Shown in pieces: positions 25,233-34,371 of a stretch of DNA of 64,000 bases (position 1 is the stretch's first letter; each line of letters begins with the position of its first letter). This DNA comes from Pseudomonas sp. FP1742 (GTDB lineage Bacteria > Pseudomonadota > Gammaproteobacteria > Pseudomonadales > Pseudomonadaceae), in contig NZ_CP117460.1 in NCBI RefSeq assembly GCF_030687145.1, positions 4,092,001 through 4,156,000 on the forward strand. The letters are read 5' to 3'. The notes under the pieces were generated by a model. It searched no databases, was not told where the DNA came from, and saw only the letters and a list, made by a program, of their open reading frames with translations. The position numbers were made by a program, and so were the translations under genes.

Positions 25233-25991
25233 ATGAGCAGCCTGAGCAAATTGCTGAGTGTCCTGGACCTGTTCGGTCCACAGACATTGAAGATTGACCC
25301 CGACACCATTGCCGAGCGCATGGGCCTGTCACGCGCGACCGTGTACCGCTACGTCAAGGATTTGTGCGACGCCGGCCTGCTGACCCGCGTGGACGCCGGC
25401 AGTTATGGCTTGGGGCCGCGAGTCATCGAACTGGACTGGATGATGCGTCAGTACGACCCTATCCTCGTTGCCGGGCGCGAGTTGATGCACGAACTGTCCG
25501 CGCAAACCGGTCTGGCCGTGTTTGCGAGCGTTTTTTATGACGGTCGCATCATCAACACCTACATCGCCGAACCCACCGACACCTACCACTTCGCGTTCGG
25601 GCGCGGGCAACCGCTGCCGTTCTTTCGCGGCGCGCAATCCAAGGTGTTGATCGCCTTTCAGAAAGGTCGCCGTTTGCAACGCTTGTTCGACGAGCATATG
25701 GCCAACGACCCGGACTGCCCTTATGACTGGCCGAGCTTCTCCAAGGCCGCGAAAAAGATTCGCAAGGACGGTTACTGCCTCACCCATGATGAACTCAACC
25801 TGGGCTTGACCGGCATCGCCGCGCCGATCATCCAGACGGACATCGACGAAGTAGTTGGCAGCCTGTCCGCCGTCGGCAGCACGCAGAGCTTCAAGCTGCT
25901 GCGCCAGGAAACAGTGATAGAAATGGTCATGGATACCACTCGGCGCATCGCCGAAAACATGCGCAATCAGTCGAACACCACCACGCCCTAG
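25233..25991 (+). CDS. IclR-family transcriptional regulator
   Basis: The protein has 252 residues. The N-terminal HTH reads LSKLLSVLDLFGP, then ERMGLSRATVYRYVKDL, and a wing with AGLLTRVDAGSYGLGPRV. The C-terminal effector domain has the family's GLTGIAAPI motif. AGGA about 8 bases before the ATG supports this start over the longer frame from 25122. It is divergent from the nine-gene aromatic operon, the classic IclR arrangement. It is paralogous to the IclR protein at 36010-36750, sharing the same N-terminal layout. Confidence 0.9.
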   Translation: MSSLSKLLSVLDLFGPQTLKIDPDTIAERMGLSRATVYRYVKDLCDAGLLTRVDAGSYGLGPRVIELDWMMRQYDPILVAGRELMHELSAQTGLAVFASVFYDGRIINTYIAEPTDTYHFAFGRGQPLPFFRGAQSKVLIAFQKGRRLQRLFDEHMANDPDCPYDWPSFSKAAKKIRKDGYCLTHDELNLGLTGIAAPIIQTDIDEVVGSLSAVGSTQSFKLLRQETVIEMVMDTTRRIAENMRNQSNTTTP

Positions 25992-26003
25992 CCTATGGAT
26001 AAG

Positions 26004-26032
26004 CCGCCGGTCCATTGCCGTGGACGCGGCGG
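26004..26032. terminator. hairpin between convergent iclR and porin genes
   Basis: CCGCCGGTCCA and TGGACGCGGCGG pair with one bulged base around a short loop, in the 49-bp gap between the convergent IclR and porin genes. There is no T-run on either side. It is probably a shared, weak bidirectional terminator. Confidence 0.4.
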
Positions 26033-26040
26033 ATGTGCGG

Positions 26041-27366
26041 TCAGAACGGAACAGCCACCGTCAATTGGCTGTACAGGTTGGTGCCATTGCCGCCGACTTG
26101 ATTACCACCCGTGGTTGAGTCCTGATCGGGTTTGTAGAGGCCAATCAGCGGGGTAATGATCAAGTGCGGGTTGGCTGCCCATTCGGCGTAGATATCCAGC
26201 TCACGGGCATTGAGGTTCAGCGCGTTGTTTTTACGCACCGTGTCGAAATCGAAGTACAACGCGCCCAAGGTCAGGTTTTCCAGCGGCGTTGCCTTCAGTC
26301 CGACGTGCTGAATGCTGGTATTGCTGTTGAACGGCCCGGCGTAGTTGCCGGCGACTTCGCCCTGGAACCAGGTGCCGTAGCCCATGCTCAAGCCAGTGAA
26401 CAGCGGATCCCACTTCTGTGAATAGCGGGTATAGCGATAGGTCACCTTGGGCGCCCAGGCGGTATCGGCGAAGGTGTAGCCCGCTTCGCCGTACCAGGCT
26501 TTCTCAGGCCCGGCGTCCTTGTCCTGCCAGGCGTATTCGAACGCCAGGCTGACGTTCTCGATGCCCGCATCGCCTTCACCGCGAACGCTGTAGACGTTCA
26601 TGCCTTTGCGCTGGCGTTGAACGTCGGTGGCCCATTGATCGCTCACGTCGATGCCGTGTACCCAGGTCAACCCGATCGTACCCGGTTGGGTGGTGTAATC
26701 CAGGGTGCCGGCGGCCAGTTCGGTTTCGGCCTGGACACGGTTGTCGGATTTGAGCCACACCAGACTGCCGTGCAGGCCATCTTGCCCACCCAGGCGCAAC
26801 AGCGCGGTTTGATCGAACGCATGCCGTGCAGCCAGGTAATAAGCGCCCCCACGGTTCATCTTGCCATCGGCCGGGCCCTTGCCCAGGTTCAGTCCGTCAT
26901 CGTTGATCAGGAACCCTCGGCCCAGCTTGACCACCTGGCGCCCGCCGGAAATATCAACCCCGTCCTTGCCTAATGCAGGGAATAGGTCGCCGGAGCGCCA
27001 GCCCAGGTAGGCGTCTTCGATCTTTGTTGTGCGCTCGGTCCCCAGGGAATTGCCGCCTGGATCGCCATCGCTCCAGGTGGCGGAGCTGACCAGGGCGAAC
27101 GCCCCATATGCAGTGCCATTGCCCGCCAGGGACTGGTCGCCATTCAAGCCGTATTTGATGAAGCCTTCGCGCCAGGTAGATCCACCGGGTGTGCCGTCGT
27201 AGTTCTTGCGACTGTTGAACTGGCCGAACACGGCGGTCATGTCTGCGTTCAGGTGACGGCCCTCATCACTGTACAACTCATAGGCCTGGGCCTGATTGAT
27301 GGCGCATAGAACCAATGTGCACACAAGCGTGCTACCAAACACGGGATGACGTGACGGATTGCGCAT
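26041..27366 (-). CDS. outer-membrane beta-barrel porin-like protein (paralogue 1)
   Basis: The protein has 441 residues. A signal peptide with TLVCTLVLCAINQAQA precedes the mature start YELYSDEG. The mature part is Tyr/Trp/Gly-rich with alternating strands and ends in a terminal phenylalanine (TVAVPF), the typical barrel end signal. It resembles the protein at 41649-42986 along its whole length (shared RQLVxx, GGQ(D/E)GLHGSL(V/I)WLKSDN, GMNVYS(V/I)RG, AGYTFADT). It probably admits the substrate of the adjacent pathway. It is the last gene after the aldehyde dehydrogenase and APC permease, with a 3-bp gap to the former. Confidence 0.88.
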   Translation of the reverse strand: MRNPSRHPVFGSTLVCTLVLCAINQAQAYELYSDEGRHLNADMTAVFGQFNSRKNYDGTPGGSTWREGFIKYGLNGDQSLAGNGTAYGAFALVSSATWSDGDPGGNSLGTERTTKIEDAYLGWRSGDLFPALGKDGVDISGGRQVVKLGRGFLINDDGLNLGKGPADGKMNRGGAYYLAARHAFDQTALLRLGGQDGLHGSLVWLKSDNRVQAETELAAGTLDYTTQPGTIGLTWVHGIDVSDQWATDVQRQRKGMNVYSVRGEGDAGIENVSLAFEYAWQDKDAGPEKAWYGEAGYTFADTAWAPKVTYRYTRYSQKWDPLFTGLSMGYGTWFQGEVAGNYAGPFNSNTSIQHVGLKATPLENLTLGALYFDFDTVRKNNALNLNARELDIYAEWAANPHLIITPLIGLYKPDQDSTTGGNQVGGNGTNLYSQLTVAVPF

Positions 27367-27369
27367 GGC

Positions 27370-28803
27370 TCAAGCTCCTTGTGGTGCGCTTTTAAAGGGG
27401 CGGACAAACAGCAGTTGCTGGCCAGTGAACTCCAGCAGCCCCTCAAGGCCGAACTCGACGCCAAACCCGGACATCTTGCTGCCGCCAAACGGCGTGTTCG
27501 GCTGAATCTGCGCGTGGCAATTGACCCAGGCAACGCCGCTTTCCAGGCGGCTGGCCAGTGCCTGGGCCTGCTCGACATCCGGCCCCCAGACCGATCCGCC
27601 CAGCCCCATGTCGCCGGCATTGGCGCGCCGCAGTACATCCTCGACATCCCGGTACGCGATCAAAGGCAACACGGGACCGAACTGTTCTTCGTCGACCAGG
27701 CGCTGGCCATCTGTCACGTCCGCGACCAGGGTCGGCGGATAAAAGAAACCGGGGCGATCCAGACGCGCGCCGCCACACAGCACGCGCGCGCCTTGTGCTC
27801 GCGCGTCAGCGACCAGCGCGTCGACAAGCTCCAATTGCTCAAGGTTTTGCACCGGCCCAAAGGTGACGCCAGCTTCCAGGCCATCGCCCACCACTTGGCG
27901 TGTCGCAATCAGGGTCAGCGCATCAGCGAAGGCCTGGTACTGCGATTCGTGGATATACAGGCGCTTGAGGGCCGCGCAGGTCTGGCCCATGTTGAGAAAC
28001 GCCGCCTGGAAAATCTCCTCGACCACCGCCTCAACCGGCGTACCGGGCAGGACGATTGCCGCGTCATTACCACCCAGCTCCAGCGTCAGGCGCTTGAGGT
28101 TGTTGGCGGCGCCGCGCATGACGCTTTGTCCGGTGGCGGTCGAGCCGGTGAACACAATCTTCTGGATGCCAGCGTGCGAAGTGATTGCGCTGCCGAAACC
28201 TTGCTCGCCCGTCAGGCAATTGATCACGCCGTGAGGCACATGGCGGGCGATGATCTCCACCAGGCGCAAGGTGCTCAGCGGGGTCAGGCTCGACGGTTTG
28301 CTGATCACACAGTTACCGGCTCGCAGCGCCGGCATGATGTGCCAGACGGCGATCATGAACGGCCAGTTCCACGGTGTAATCGACGCCACCACACCCAAAG
28401 GCTTGCGATGCAACTCGATCCGCTGGGTGGGGGTTTCCTCCACCAGCTCCACGGCAATCTCCTGCCCGGCCGCATAGCGGGTCCAGGCGGCGGACCCCAT
28501 GACTTCGGAAAACGCCAGTTCCAGTGGTTTACCTTGTTCCAGCACAATCAGTCGGGCCAGTGACTCCGCCTCCCGCTCGATATCCGCCGCAACCGCCAAC
28601 AGGCGCTCGCAACGGTCTGCGTGGGTGCTGTGCCGCCAGCTTTTGAATGCTGCCTGTGCGGCGTCGACCGCCTGGTCGAGTTGCGCCAGCGAGCCGGCGG
28701 GGCATTGGGCGAATGCAGCACCGGTAGCCGGGTTGATCACGTCAAACTGGCCCTGTTCACCGGCGACCTGAACGCCATTGATGAGCATCTTGTAGTTGTG
28801 CAT
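27370..28803 (-). CDS. aldehyde dehydrogenase family protein
   Basis: The protein has 477 residues. The nucleotide-binding segment is TPWNWPFM with GSTATGQ. The catalytic Glu is in LELGGNDAAI near residue 242 and Cys in NMGQTCAALKR near residue 276. The ELGGNDA variant is typical of succinate-semialdehyde or lactaldehyde-type enzymes rather than betaine-aldehyde ones. The start at MHNYKML removes 14 non-homologous residues. It lies between the APC permease and the porin on one strand, forming a small uptake-and-oxidation unit: porin, permease, aldehyde oxidation. Confidence 0.9.
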   Translation of the reverse strand: MHNYKMLINGVQVAGEQGQFDVINPATGAAFAQCPAGSLAQLDQAVDAAQAAFKSWRHSTHADRCERLLAVAADIEREAESLARLIVLEQGKPLELAFSEVMGSAAWTRYAAGQEIAVELVEETPTQRIELHRKPLGVVASITPWNWPFMIAVWHIMPALRAGNCVISKPSSLTPLSTLRLVEIIARHVPHGVINCLTGEQGFGSAITSHAGIQKIVFTGSTATGQSVMRGAANNLKRLTLELGGNDAAIVLPGTPVEAVVEEIFQAAFLNMGQTCAALKRLYIHESQYQAFADALTLIATRQVVGDGLEAGVTFGPVQNLEQLELVDALVADARAQGARVLCGGARLDRPGFFYPPTLVADVTDGQRLVDEEQFGPVLPLIAYRDVEDVLRRANAGDMGLGGSVWGPDVEQAQALASRLESGVAWVNCHAQIQPNTPFGGSKMSGFGVEFGLEGLLEFTGQQLLFVRPFKSAPQGA

Positions 28804-28892
28804 TTGAAACCTTCCTTTCACACACTGACGAGCCATGCCGGGCAACGGCAGGCTGGAATTGTCTGGTTAGTCGAGCTGTAACGAGTGCGGCC

Positions 28893-30341
28893 TTAAAGCT
28901 TGTGGCTGCCCAAGGCGAGAAACCGTTGCGGGGAGATCTTTCGCAAGCGCGCGGCGAGCATGACGCCGATGATCAGGGCCGCGGGAATGATGGCGCAGAG
29001 TCCGTAGGACAACAGCTGGCTGGCCCCGGTCAGCACGTCGAAATGCACCACCGCCAGTCCCAGCACGAGCACCAATGCCAGGGAGGAGAAAACCGGCAGG
29101 ATGCGCCCGCGCCATATCCCGACGTTAAGCTCGGGATGACGCTGAAAGTAGACGCAGACCGCTACCGACGTCAGCGCCATCAGTAAAATGACGCAGAGGG
29201 TGGCGAGGTTGGAGAACCAGGCGAACAGTTGCAGGATCGGGTCCGCATCCAATGCAGCGAAAATCAGTACCACCACCGCGGCAATCAGGCTCTGCAACAC
29301 TGAGCCCATATGGGGGCTCTGATGCACGCGGTGAGTGGTGCCCAACAGACTGTGCAACAGGCCGTCACGGCCGATCGCGTAAAAATAACGCGCCGCGGCG
29401 TTATGAAAGGCCAGGAGGCCGGCATAGATACTCACCATGAACAGCACCCGGATAATCTGAGTCAGCCAGGGGCCGACAAAGTGATCGGACATGCCGTAGA
29501 TAAACGTCGTGGGATCCTGCAAGGCCTGCAGCATCGGCACGATCTTGTCCGCGCCCACGCCCACCACCATCGACCACACCGACAGCGCGTAGAACCCGCC
29601 GATCAGCAGCACCGAACTGTAGGTGGCAATCGGAATGGTACGTTTAGGGTTTATGGCTTCTTCACCGTAAATGGTGGTGGCCTCAAAGCCGATGAATGCC
29701 GCAAAGCAAAACAGCAGGCCGATGGACGGGGTACCGCCGAGCACATGGGTGCGGTCGAACGCATCAAGGTTGATGCCGCTGTCGCCGCCGGATTTGAGGA
29801 TGGCAAAATCCAGGATCAGGATCGCCAGGTACTCGGCGATCACCACCACCGACAACACCCGCGCCGACAGGTCGATCTTGCGATACCCCAGAATCGCAAT
29901 GCTCGCCATCGCCATCAGCGAGTAGGACCACCACGGCAACACCAGGCCGAAGACACTTTCCATGGTGCCACTGACCACCCCACCGAACATGCCATACAAC
30001 CCGACCTGAAGAATGTTATAGGCAAACATCGCCAACACCCCGGCCGCCCCGCCTGCCAGGCCACCCAAACCACGGGAGGTGAACGCATAAAAACCGCCGG
30101 CATTGGTCAGGTGCCGGGACATGGTGGTGTAACCCACCGAGAACGCGAGCAGCACCAGCAACGCCAGGATCAGCAATGCCGGCGTACCGGCACCGTTACC
30201 CAGCATGATGCCAATCGGGAAGCCACCGGCGATCACACTTAACGGGCTCGCCGCCGACACCACGAAGAAGATGATGAACCCGACGCCCAGGGCGCCACGC
30301 TTAAGCTCCGTGGAGCTGTTGATCGAGATAGGTACACTCAT
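28893..30341 (-). CDS. APC-family amino acid/amine permease (paralogue 1)
   Basis: This 482-residue integral membrane protein has about 12 helices. Its N-terminal TM1 region (AASPLSVIAGGFPIGIMLGNGAG) contains the glycine-rich break of APC transporters, and FIGFEATTIYGEEA lies at TM6. It likely imports an amine or amino acid. The start at MSVPISIN aligns exactly with the start of its paralogue at 34372-35820; the longer frame would overlap conserved promoter sequence. The two genes share 179 consecutive identical bases (29998-30176 here), and their upstream motifs match. Confidence 0.9.
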   Translation of the reverse strand: MSVPISINSSTELKRGALGVGFIIFFVVSAASPLSVIAGGFPIGIMLGNGAGTPALLILALLVLLAFSVGYTTMSRHLTNAGGFYAFTSRGLGGLAGGAAGVLAMFAYNILQVGLYGMFGGVVSGTMESVFGLVLPWWSYSLMAMASIAILGYRKIDLSARVLSVVVIAEYLAILILDFAILKSGGDSGINLDAFDRTHVLGGTPSIGLLFCFAAFIGFEATTIYGEEAINPKRTIPIATYSSVLLIGGFYALSVWSMVVGVGADKIVPMLQALQDPTTFIYGMSDHFVGPWLTQIIRVLFMVSIYAGLLAFHNAAARYFYAIGRDGLLHSLLGTTHRVHQSPHMGSVLQSLIAAVVVLIFAALDADPILQLFAWFSNLATLCVILLMALTSVAVCVYFQRHPELNVGIWRGRILPVFSSLALVLVLGLAVVHFDVLTGASQLLSYGLCAIIPAALIIGVMLAARLRKISPQRFLALGSHKL

Positions 30342-30374
30342 GTTGTTGACCTTATTGTATGAGGCAGTCGCTGT
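30342..30374 (-). promoter_or_regulatory. conserved leader of APC permease 1
   Basis: This 33-base leader is identical at 32 positions to the one before the second APC permease (35821-35853). On the minus strand it contains AATAAGG, which supplies the ribosome binding site for both permeases. Confidence 0.6.
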
Positions 30375-30437
30375 TGGGGTGGCCCGATTGAATTCCATCG
30401 GCACCAATTAGCGTTTTGTTTTAGTTGCGCGCTGAAC

Positions 30438-30483
30438 TCGATCCTATGCCCGCCCCTGAACCGCTCGCTATCCCAAATCGGTA
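30438..30483 (-). promoter_or_regulatory. conserved promoter motif pair of APC permease 1
   Basis: TCGATCCTATGCC at 30438-30450 and ATCCCAAATCGGTA at 30470-30483 recur before the second permease at 35919-35931 and 35951-35964. The start-to-start spacing is the same, 32 bases, although the sequence between the blocks differs. On the minus strand the first block reads as a TAGGAT -10-like element, and the second is a likely activator site. The remainder of the 30342-30685 gap shows no gene. Confidence 0.55.
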
Positions 30484-30685
30484 GCATCCGAGGCGCCGCC
30501 CCAAAACAGGTCAATGCGACACCCGCAATCCGGCAGTCCTTGCCGATTCGGGATAACCGGCTGGCCGTTCCCTCCCGCATGCTAGCGTCACCCGCTCTAT
30601 ACCCAGATGTCGGCACCGATAATAAAAAGCGAGGGCCTGGACCTCAGCCCATCGCAGCCAAAGCCCTCTGCAGGAAATCTCAGTC

Positions 30686-32737
30686 ATGCGCTTAGCTCAC
30701 CTAACCATTCAATGGCGGATCACACTCCTGAGCGGACTGTGCCTGCTGGCTGTCGTCGGCGCGCTGGTAGGCGCCTCGGTGTACCAGAACCAACAAAGTG
30801 CAAAATTGCTGAAGGAGCAGAGCAGTCACCTGCTCGGGCAAGCCGCCGTGGAGCGCTTGCAAGCCCAGGCCGTTGCCCATGGCCAACAGGTCGAACGCTT
30901 TTTCAACGAAACGGCGCTGTATGGCGAAGGGTTCGCGCAACAGGTTCTGCAACTGCGCGATCAAACGCTCAATGGACGCCTCACGGCTGGGCAATTGCGC
31001 GAAGCGCTGATCAGCGTGACCCGTCAGACACTGCTCAACCGCGAAAAAGTGCTCGGCCTGTACGTCATCCTTCTGCCTGACGCGTTGGCGGGCGCAGACG
31101 CCAATTTCGTCGGGCAACGTGCACTGGCGAGCAACGAAAAAGGCCGCTTTGCGCTGTATTGGTCGCAGAGCCAGCCGGGACAACTGGTCCAGGATGTGCT
31201 CACCGAAGCGCAAATCTTCACCGACACTGCGCCACCCGGCAGCGAACCGACAAACGTCTGGTACACCTGCCCTCAAGCGCAAAGGCGCACGTGCGTGGTG
31301 GAACCCTACACCAGTGAGGTGGAAGGCCAGAAAGTCCTGATGAGCAGCATTTCTGTCCCTCTGATCGCCAACGGCAAGATCCTCGGCGTGGTCGGCATGG
31401 ACATCGGCCTCGACACGCTGCAAAAGCTGGCTGCCGACCTCGGCCAGGACCTGTATCAGGGCAACAGCGAAGTGGCCATCGTGTCGCCCACCGGCCAGGT
31501 GGCAGGACGCAGCGGCGAAGTCTCCGGGTCCACCCTTGATATACGCCAGGCTCTGCAACCCGTGGCAGGCAATCCACTCTGGCAACTGGAGATCAAGGTT
31601 CCCCAAGCCCTGGTGCAGGCACCCGCCCGGCAAATGCAAAGCGAACTGGACGACAAAAGCCGCCAGGCCAACTGGCTCAACCTTTGCCTGGGGGTATTGG
31701 CCAGTTGCCTCGGCATGTTGCTGATCTGGCTGGCCGCCTACGGGGTGACACGCCCGCTGCTGAAGGTGGCGGGTCTGCTTGATGCCATCGTCGATGGTGA
31801 TGGTGACCTCACCCAACGCCTGCCCGTCGGGCGGCGCGACGAATTGGGCCAATTGGCCAATGGGTTCAACCGTTTTCTGGACAAGTTGCAGCCGATTATT
31901 CGCGACATTCAAACCGCCTCCCTGGATACCCGCAACAGCGCCAATACCTCCTCGGGGATTGCCCGGGAAGTCAGCGCAGGGATGCAACGCCAGTACCGCG
32001 AAGTGGAGCTGGCCGCGACCGCGCTGCACGAAATGAGTGCCAGTGCCCAGGAAGTGGCGCGCCATTCCCACGGTGCCGCCGACGCAGCGACAGCCGCCGA
32101 AAGCGCGAGCCGATCGGGTCAAGCGGTGTTCTCCATCGCCGAGAGCAGCATCGAAAGCCTCGATCAGCGTCTGGACACCACCCTTAAGCAAGTGCATGCC
32201 CTCGCCAATAGCAGCACCCAGATCGGCCAGGTGCTGGACGTCATCAGCACCATCGCGCAGCAGACCAACTTGCTGGCGTTGAATGCGGCCATCGAAGCGG
32301 CCAGAGCGGGCGAACAGGGGCGCGGCTTCGCGGTGGTGGCCGATGAAGTCAGGCACCTGGCCAGCAACACCCAGAGCTCGGTCGAACAGGTCCGCACAGT
32401 GATAGAGATGCTGCAGCAGTTGAGCCAGGAAGTGGTGCACAGTACCCAGCTGAGCCGCGAGCAAGCCGGCAACAGCGTAATCCAGGTGCAACAGACCCGT
32501 GCGGCGCTGGAGAATATTTCCCAGGCCGTGGATGTGATCGAGCAGATGAATCAGCAGATCGCCAGCGCAGCCCTGGAGCAAAGCACGGTCGTGGAAGATA
32601 TCAGCCATCGGGTCAGTGGCATTCGCAGCATCAGCGAAACACTGACCAAACGGATGAGCGATGCCTCAACGGCCAGTGACTCACTCCATGAAATGGCCAA
32701 CCATCAACAGCAGCTTGTCGGCCATTTTCGAGTGTAA
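30686..32737 (+). CDS. methyl-accepting chemotaxis protein with dCache-type sensor
   Basis: The protein has 683 residues. TM1 is at about 11-32 and a long periplasmic sensor of dCache type at about 40-325, with YVILLPDAL and a GMDIGLDTL aspartate region. TM2 is at about 330-352, followed by HAMP. The cytoplasmic signalling coiled coil has its hairpin tip [41 protein letters not shown] near 515-558. AGGAAA sits before the ATG. dCache sensors commonly bind amino acids or amines. Lying between the two permease modules, it may direct the cell toward the same nutrients. Confidence 0.93.
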   Translation: MRLAHLTIQWRITLLSGLCLLAVVGALVGASVYQNQQSAKLLKEQSSHLLGQAAVERLQAQAVAHGQQVERFFNETALYGEGFAQQVLQLRDQTLNGRLTAGQLREALISVTRQTLLNREKVLGLYVILLPDALAGADANFVGQRALASNEKGRFALYWSQSQPGQLVQDVLTEAQIFTDTAPPGSEPTNVWYTCPQAQRRTCVVEPYTSEVEGQKVLMSSISVPLIANGKILGVVGMDIGLDTLQKLAADLGQDLYQGNSEVAIVSPTGQVAGRSGEVSGSTLDIRQALQPVAGNPLWQLEIKVPQALVQAPARQMQSELDDKSRQANWLNLCLGVLASCLGMLLIWLAAYGVTRPLLKVAGLLDAIVDGDGDLTQRLPVGRRDELGQLANGFNRFLDKLQPIIRDIQTASLDTRNSANTSSGIAREVSAGMQRQYREVELAATALHEMSASAQEVARHSHGAADAATAAESASRSGQAVFSIAESSIESLDQRLDTTLKQVHALANSSTQIGQVLDVISTIAQQTNLLALNAAIEAARAGEQGRGFAVVADEVRHLASNTQSSVEQVRTVIEMLQQLSQEVVHSTQLSREQAGNSVIQVQQTRAALENISQAVDVIEQMNQQIASAALEQSTVVEDISHRVSGIRSISETLTKRMSDASTASDSLHEMANHQQQLVGHFRV

Positions 32738-32823
32738 AGGGGCACGGCAGGCTACCTGCCGGTGCTGACGTCTTGACTGAGTTACAGTTGCCGGCTTTCG
32801 ACCATCGTTCATCGAGCCCCCCC

Positions 32824-34332
32824 ATGATTCCCCCACGTCGTTGGCTGATCCTGGCCATTATTTCCAGCGCATTGCTGCTGATCGTCATTGATATGACGGT
32901 GTTGTACACCGCCCTGCCGACACTGACCCGTGAGCTCGATGCCTCGGCCTCGCAAAAGCTCTGGATCATCAACATCTATGCATTGATCGCTGCCGGTCTG
33001 CTGTTGGGCATGGGCACACTCGGTGACCGCCTCGGGCACAAACGCCTGTTTATCGGCGGGCTGAGTGTGTTTGGCCTGTTCTCGCTGATCGCGGCCTTCT
33101 CGCCATCGGCCAGCGTATTGATCGGTGCCCGCGGCTTTCTGGCTGTCGGCGCGGCGATGATGATGCCGGCTACGCTGGCCATCGTGCGGGTGACGTTCAC
33201 CGACCCGCGCGAGCAGGCCATGGCATTCGGCATCTGGGCATCGGTTGCTTCAGGGGGCGCTGCGTTCGGCCCGGTAGTAGGCGGCCTGCTGCTGGAGCAT
33301 TTCTGGTGGGGCTCGGTGTTTCTGATCAACGTGCCTATTGTGCTGGTAGCACTGGTCCTCGGCGCGGTGTTGATCCCGAATCACCCGAGGGATGCTCAGA
33401 AGCGATGGGACTGGCAGGGTTCGCTGCAAGTCATGATCGGGCTGATCAGCCTGGCGTATGCCGTCAAGGAACTCGGTAAACGGGCGCCCTCCTTCGACGG
33501 CATGCTGGTGGCGGTCGTGCTGGGTGCGCTATTTCTGACACTGTTCATTCGACGCCAACGCCGTGCCGCACAGCCGATGCTCGATCTGGCGCTGTTCACT
33601 GCACCGGGCTTCAGAAATGCCGTCATTTCAGCAGTCGTGTCGGCCGCTGCGTTGATCGGCATGGAACTGGTGTTCAGCCAGCGCCTGCAACTGGTGCTCG
33701 GCATGTCGCCGCTGGAGGCGGCATTGTTCATCCTTCCTCTGCCACTGGGCTCCTTCGTCGCAGGGCCGCTTGCCGGTTACTACCTGCCGCGCCTGGGAAA
33801 CCGGCAGATACTGTTCTGGACGTTGCTGCTGTCGTCAGCCGCGATGCTGAGCTATCTCTTGCTGTACAACGCTGCGGTTTACCTGCAAGTCGCCAGCCTT
33901 GCCCTATTGGGCTTGACGATTGGCGCTGCACTGACCGTTTCGTCCAGCACCATCATGCTCAGCGTGCCCGCCGATAAAGCCGGCATGGCCGCCTCCATCG
34001 AAGAAGTGTCCTTTGAACTGGGCGGTGCTGTGGGTGTGACGCTGGCGGGCAGTCTGTTGTCGGCGATTTATGCGTATTCGGCGGGCCTGATGATTCCGTC
34101 ATGGCTGACCCTGAACCCCGCGACCTTCGAGAGTCTCGACGACGCGCTGGTCGTCGCCGAGACGTTGTCACCCGAAGGCCGCGCGATGCTGAGCGCATTC
34201 GCCCGTGCGGCGTTCGATGCAGGCTTTGTTGCCGTGCTGGCAGCGTCGGCAGTCCTGCTGTTGATCGCATCGCTGCTGGTCAAGTTGAGCAGTCAGGCGC
34301 AACCGCGCGAGGTCGCAGACCATCCTTGGTAA
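32824..34332 (+). CDS. MFS transporter, DHA2 (14-helix) family
   Basis: This 502-residue membrane protein has about 14 helices. The IDMTVLYTALPTL motif in TM1 and GDRLGHKR (motif A) after TM2 are DHA2 drug:H+ antiporter hallmarks; it resembles SmvA/QacA-type exporters. It likely expels cationic or amphipathic compounds. I chose the ATG at MIPPRRW; a TTG at 32773 would add 17 residues. It follows the chemoreceptor by 86 bases on the same strand and converges with the second APC permease. An exporter here may relieve toxic pathway intermediates, but no direct link is proven. Confidence 0.88.
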   Translation: MIPPRRWLILAIISSALLLIVIDMTVLYTALPTLTRELDASASQKLWIINIYALIAAGLLLGMGTLGDRLGHKRLFIGGLSVFGLFSLIAAFSPSASVLIGARGFLAVGAAMMMPATLAIVRVTFTDPREQAMAFGIWASVASGGAAFGPVVGGLLLEHFWWGSVFLINVPIVLVALVLGAVLIPNHPRDAQKRWDWQGSLQVMIGLISLAYAVKELGKRAPSFDGMLVAVVLGALFLTLFIRRQRRAAQPMLDLALFTAPGFRNAVISAVVSAAALIGMELVFSQRLQLVLGMSPLEAALFILPLPLGSFVAGPLAGYYLPRLGNRQILFWTLLLSSAAMLSYLLLYNAAVYLQVASLALLGLTIGAALTVSSSTIMLSVPADKAGMAASIEEVSFELGGAVGVTLAGSLLSAIYAYSAGLMIPSWLTLNPATFESLDDALVVAETLSPEGRAMLSAFARAAFDAGFVAVLAASAVLLLIASLLVKLSSQAQPREVADHPW

Positions 34333-34371
34333 GCAACGCGCAGATTTGGTTGAACGGTTCTGCGTGGGGCC

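Noticed and set aside
30701..32608. A 635-residue open frame on the minus strand, antisense to the chemoreceptor gene
   Set aside because: It shadows a clearly recognisable methyl-accepting chemotaxis gene, has an Asp/His/Gly-rich composition typical of antisense frames in high-G+C DNA, and has no motif or ribosome site.
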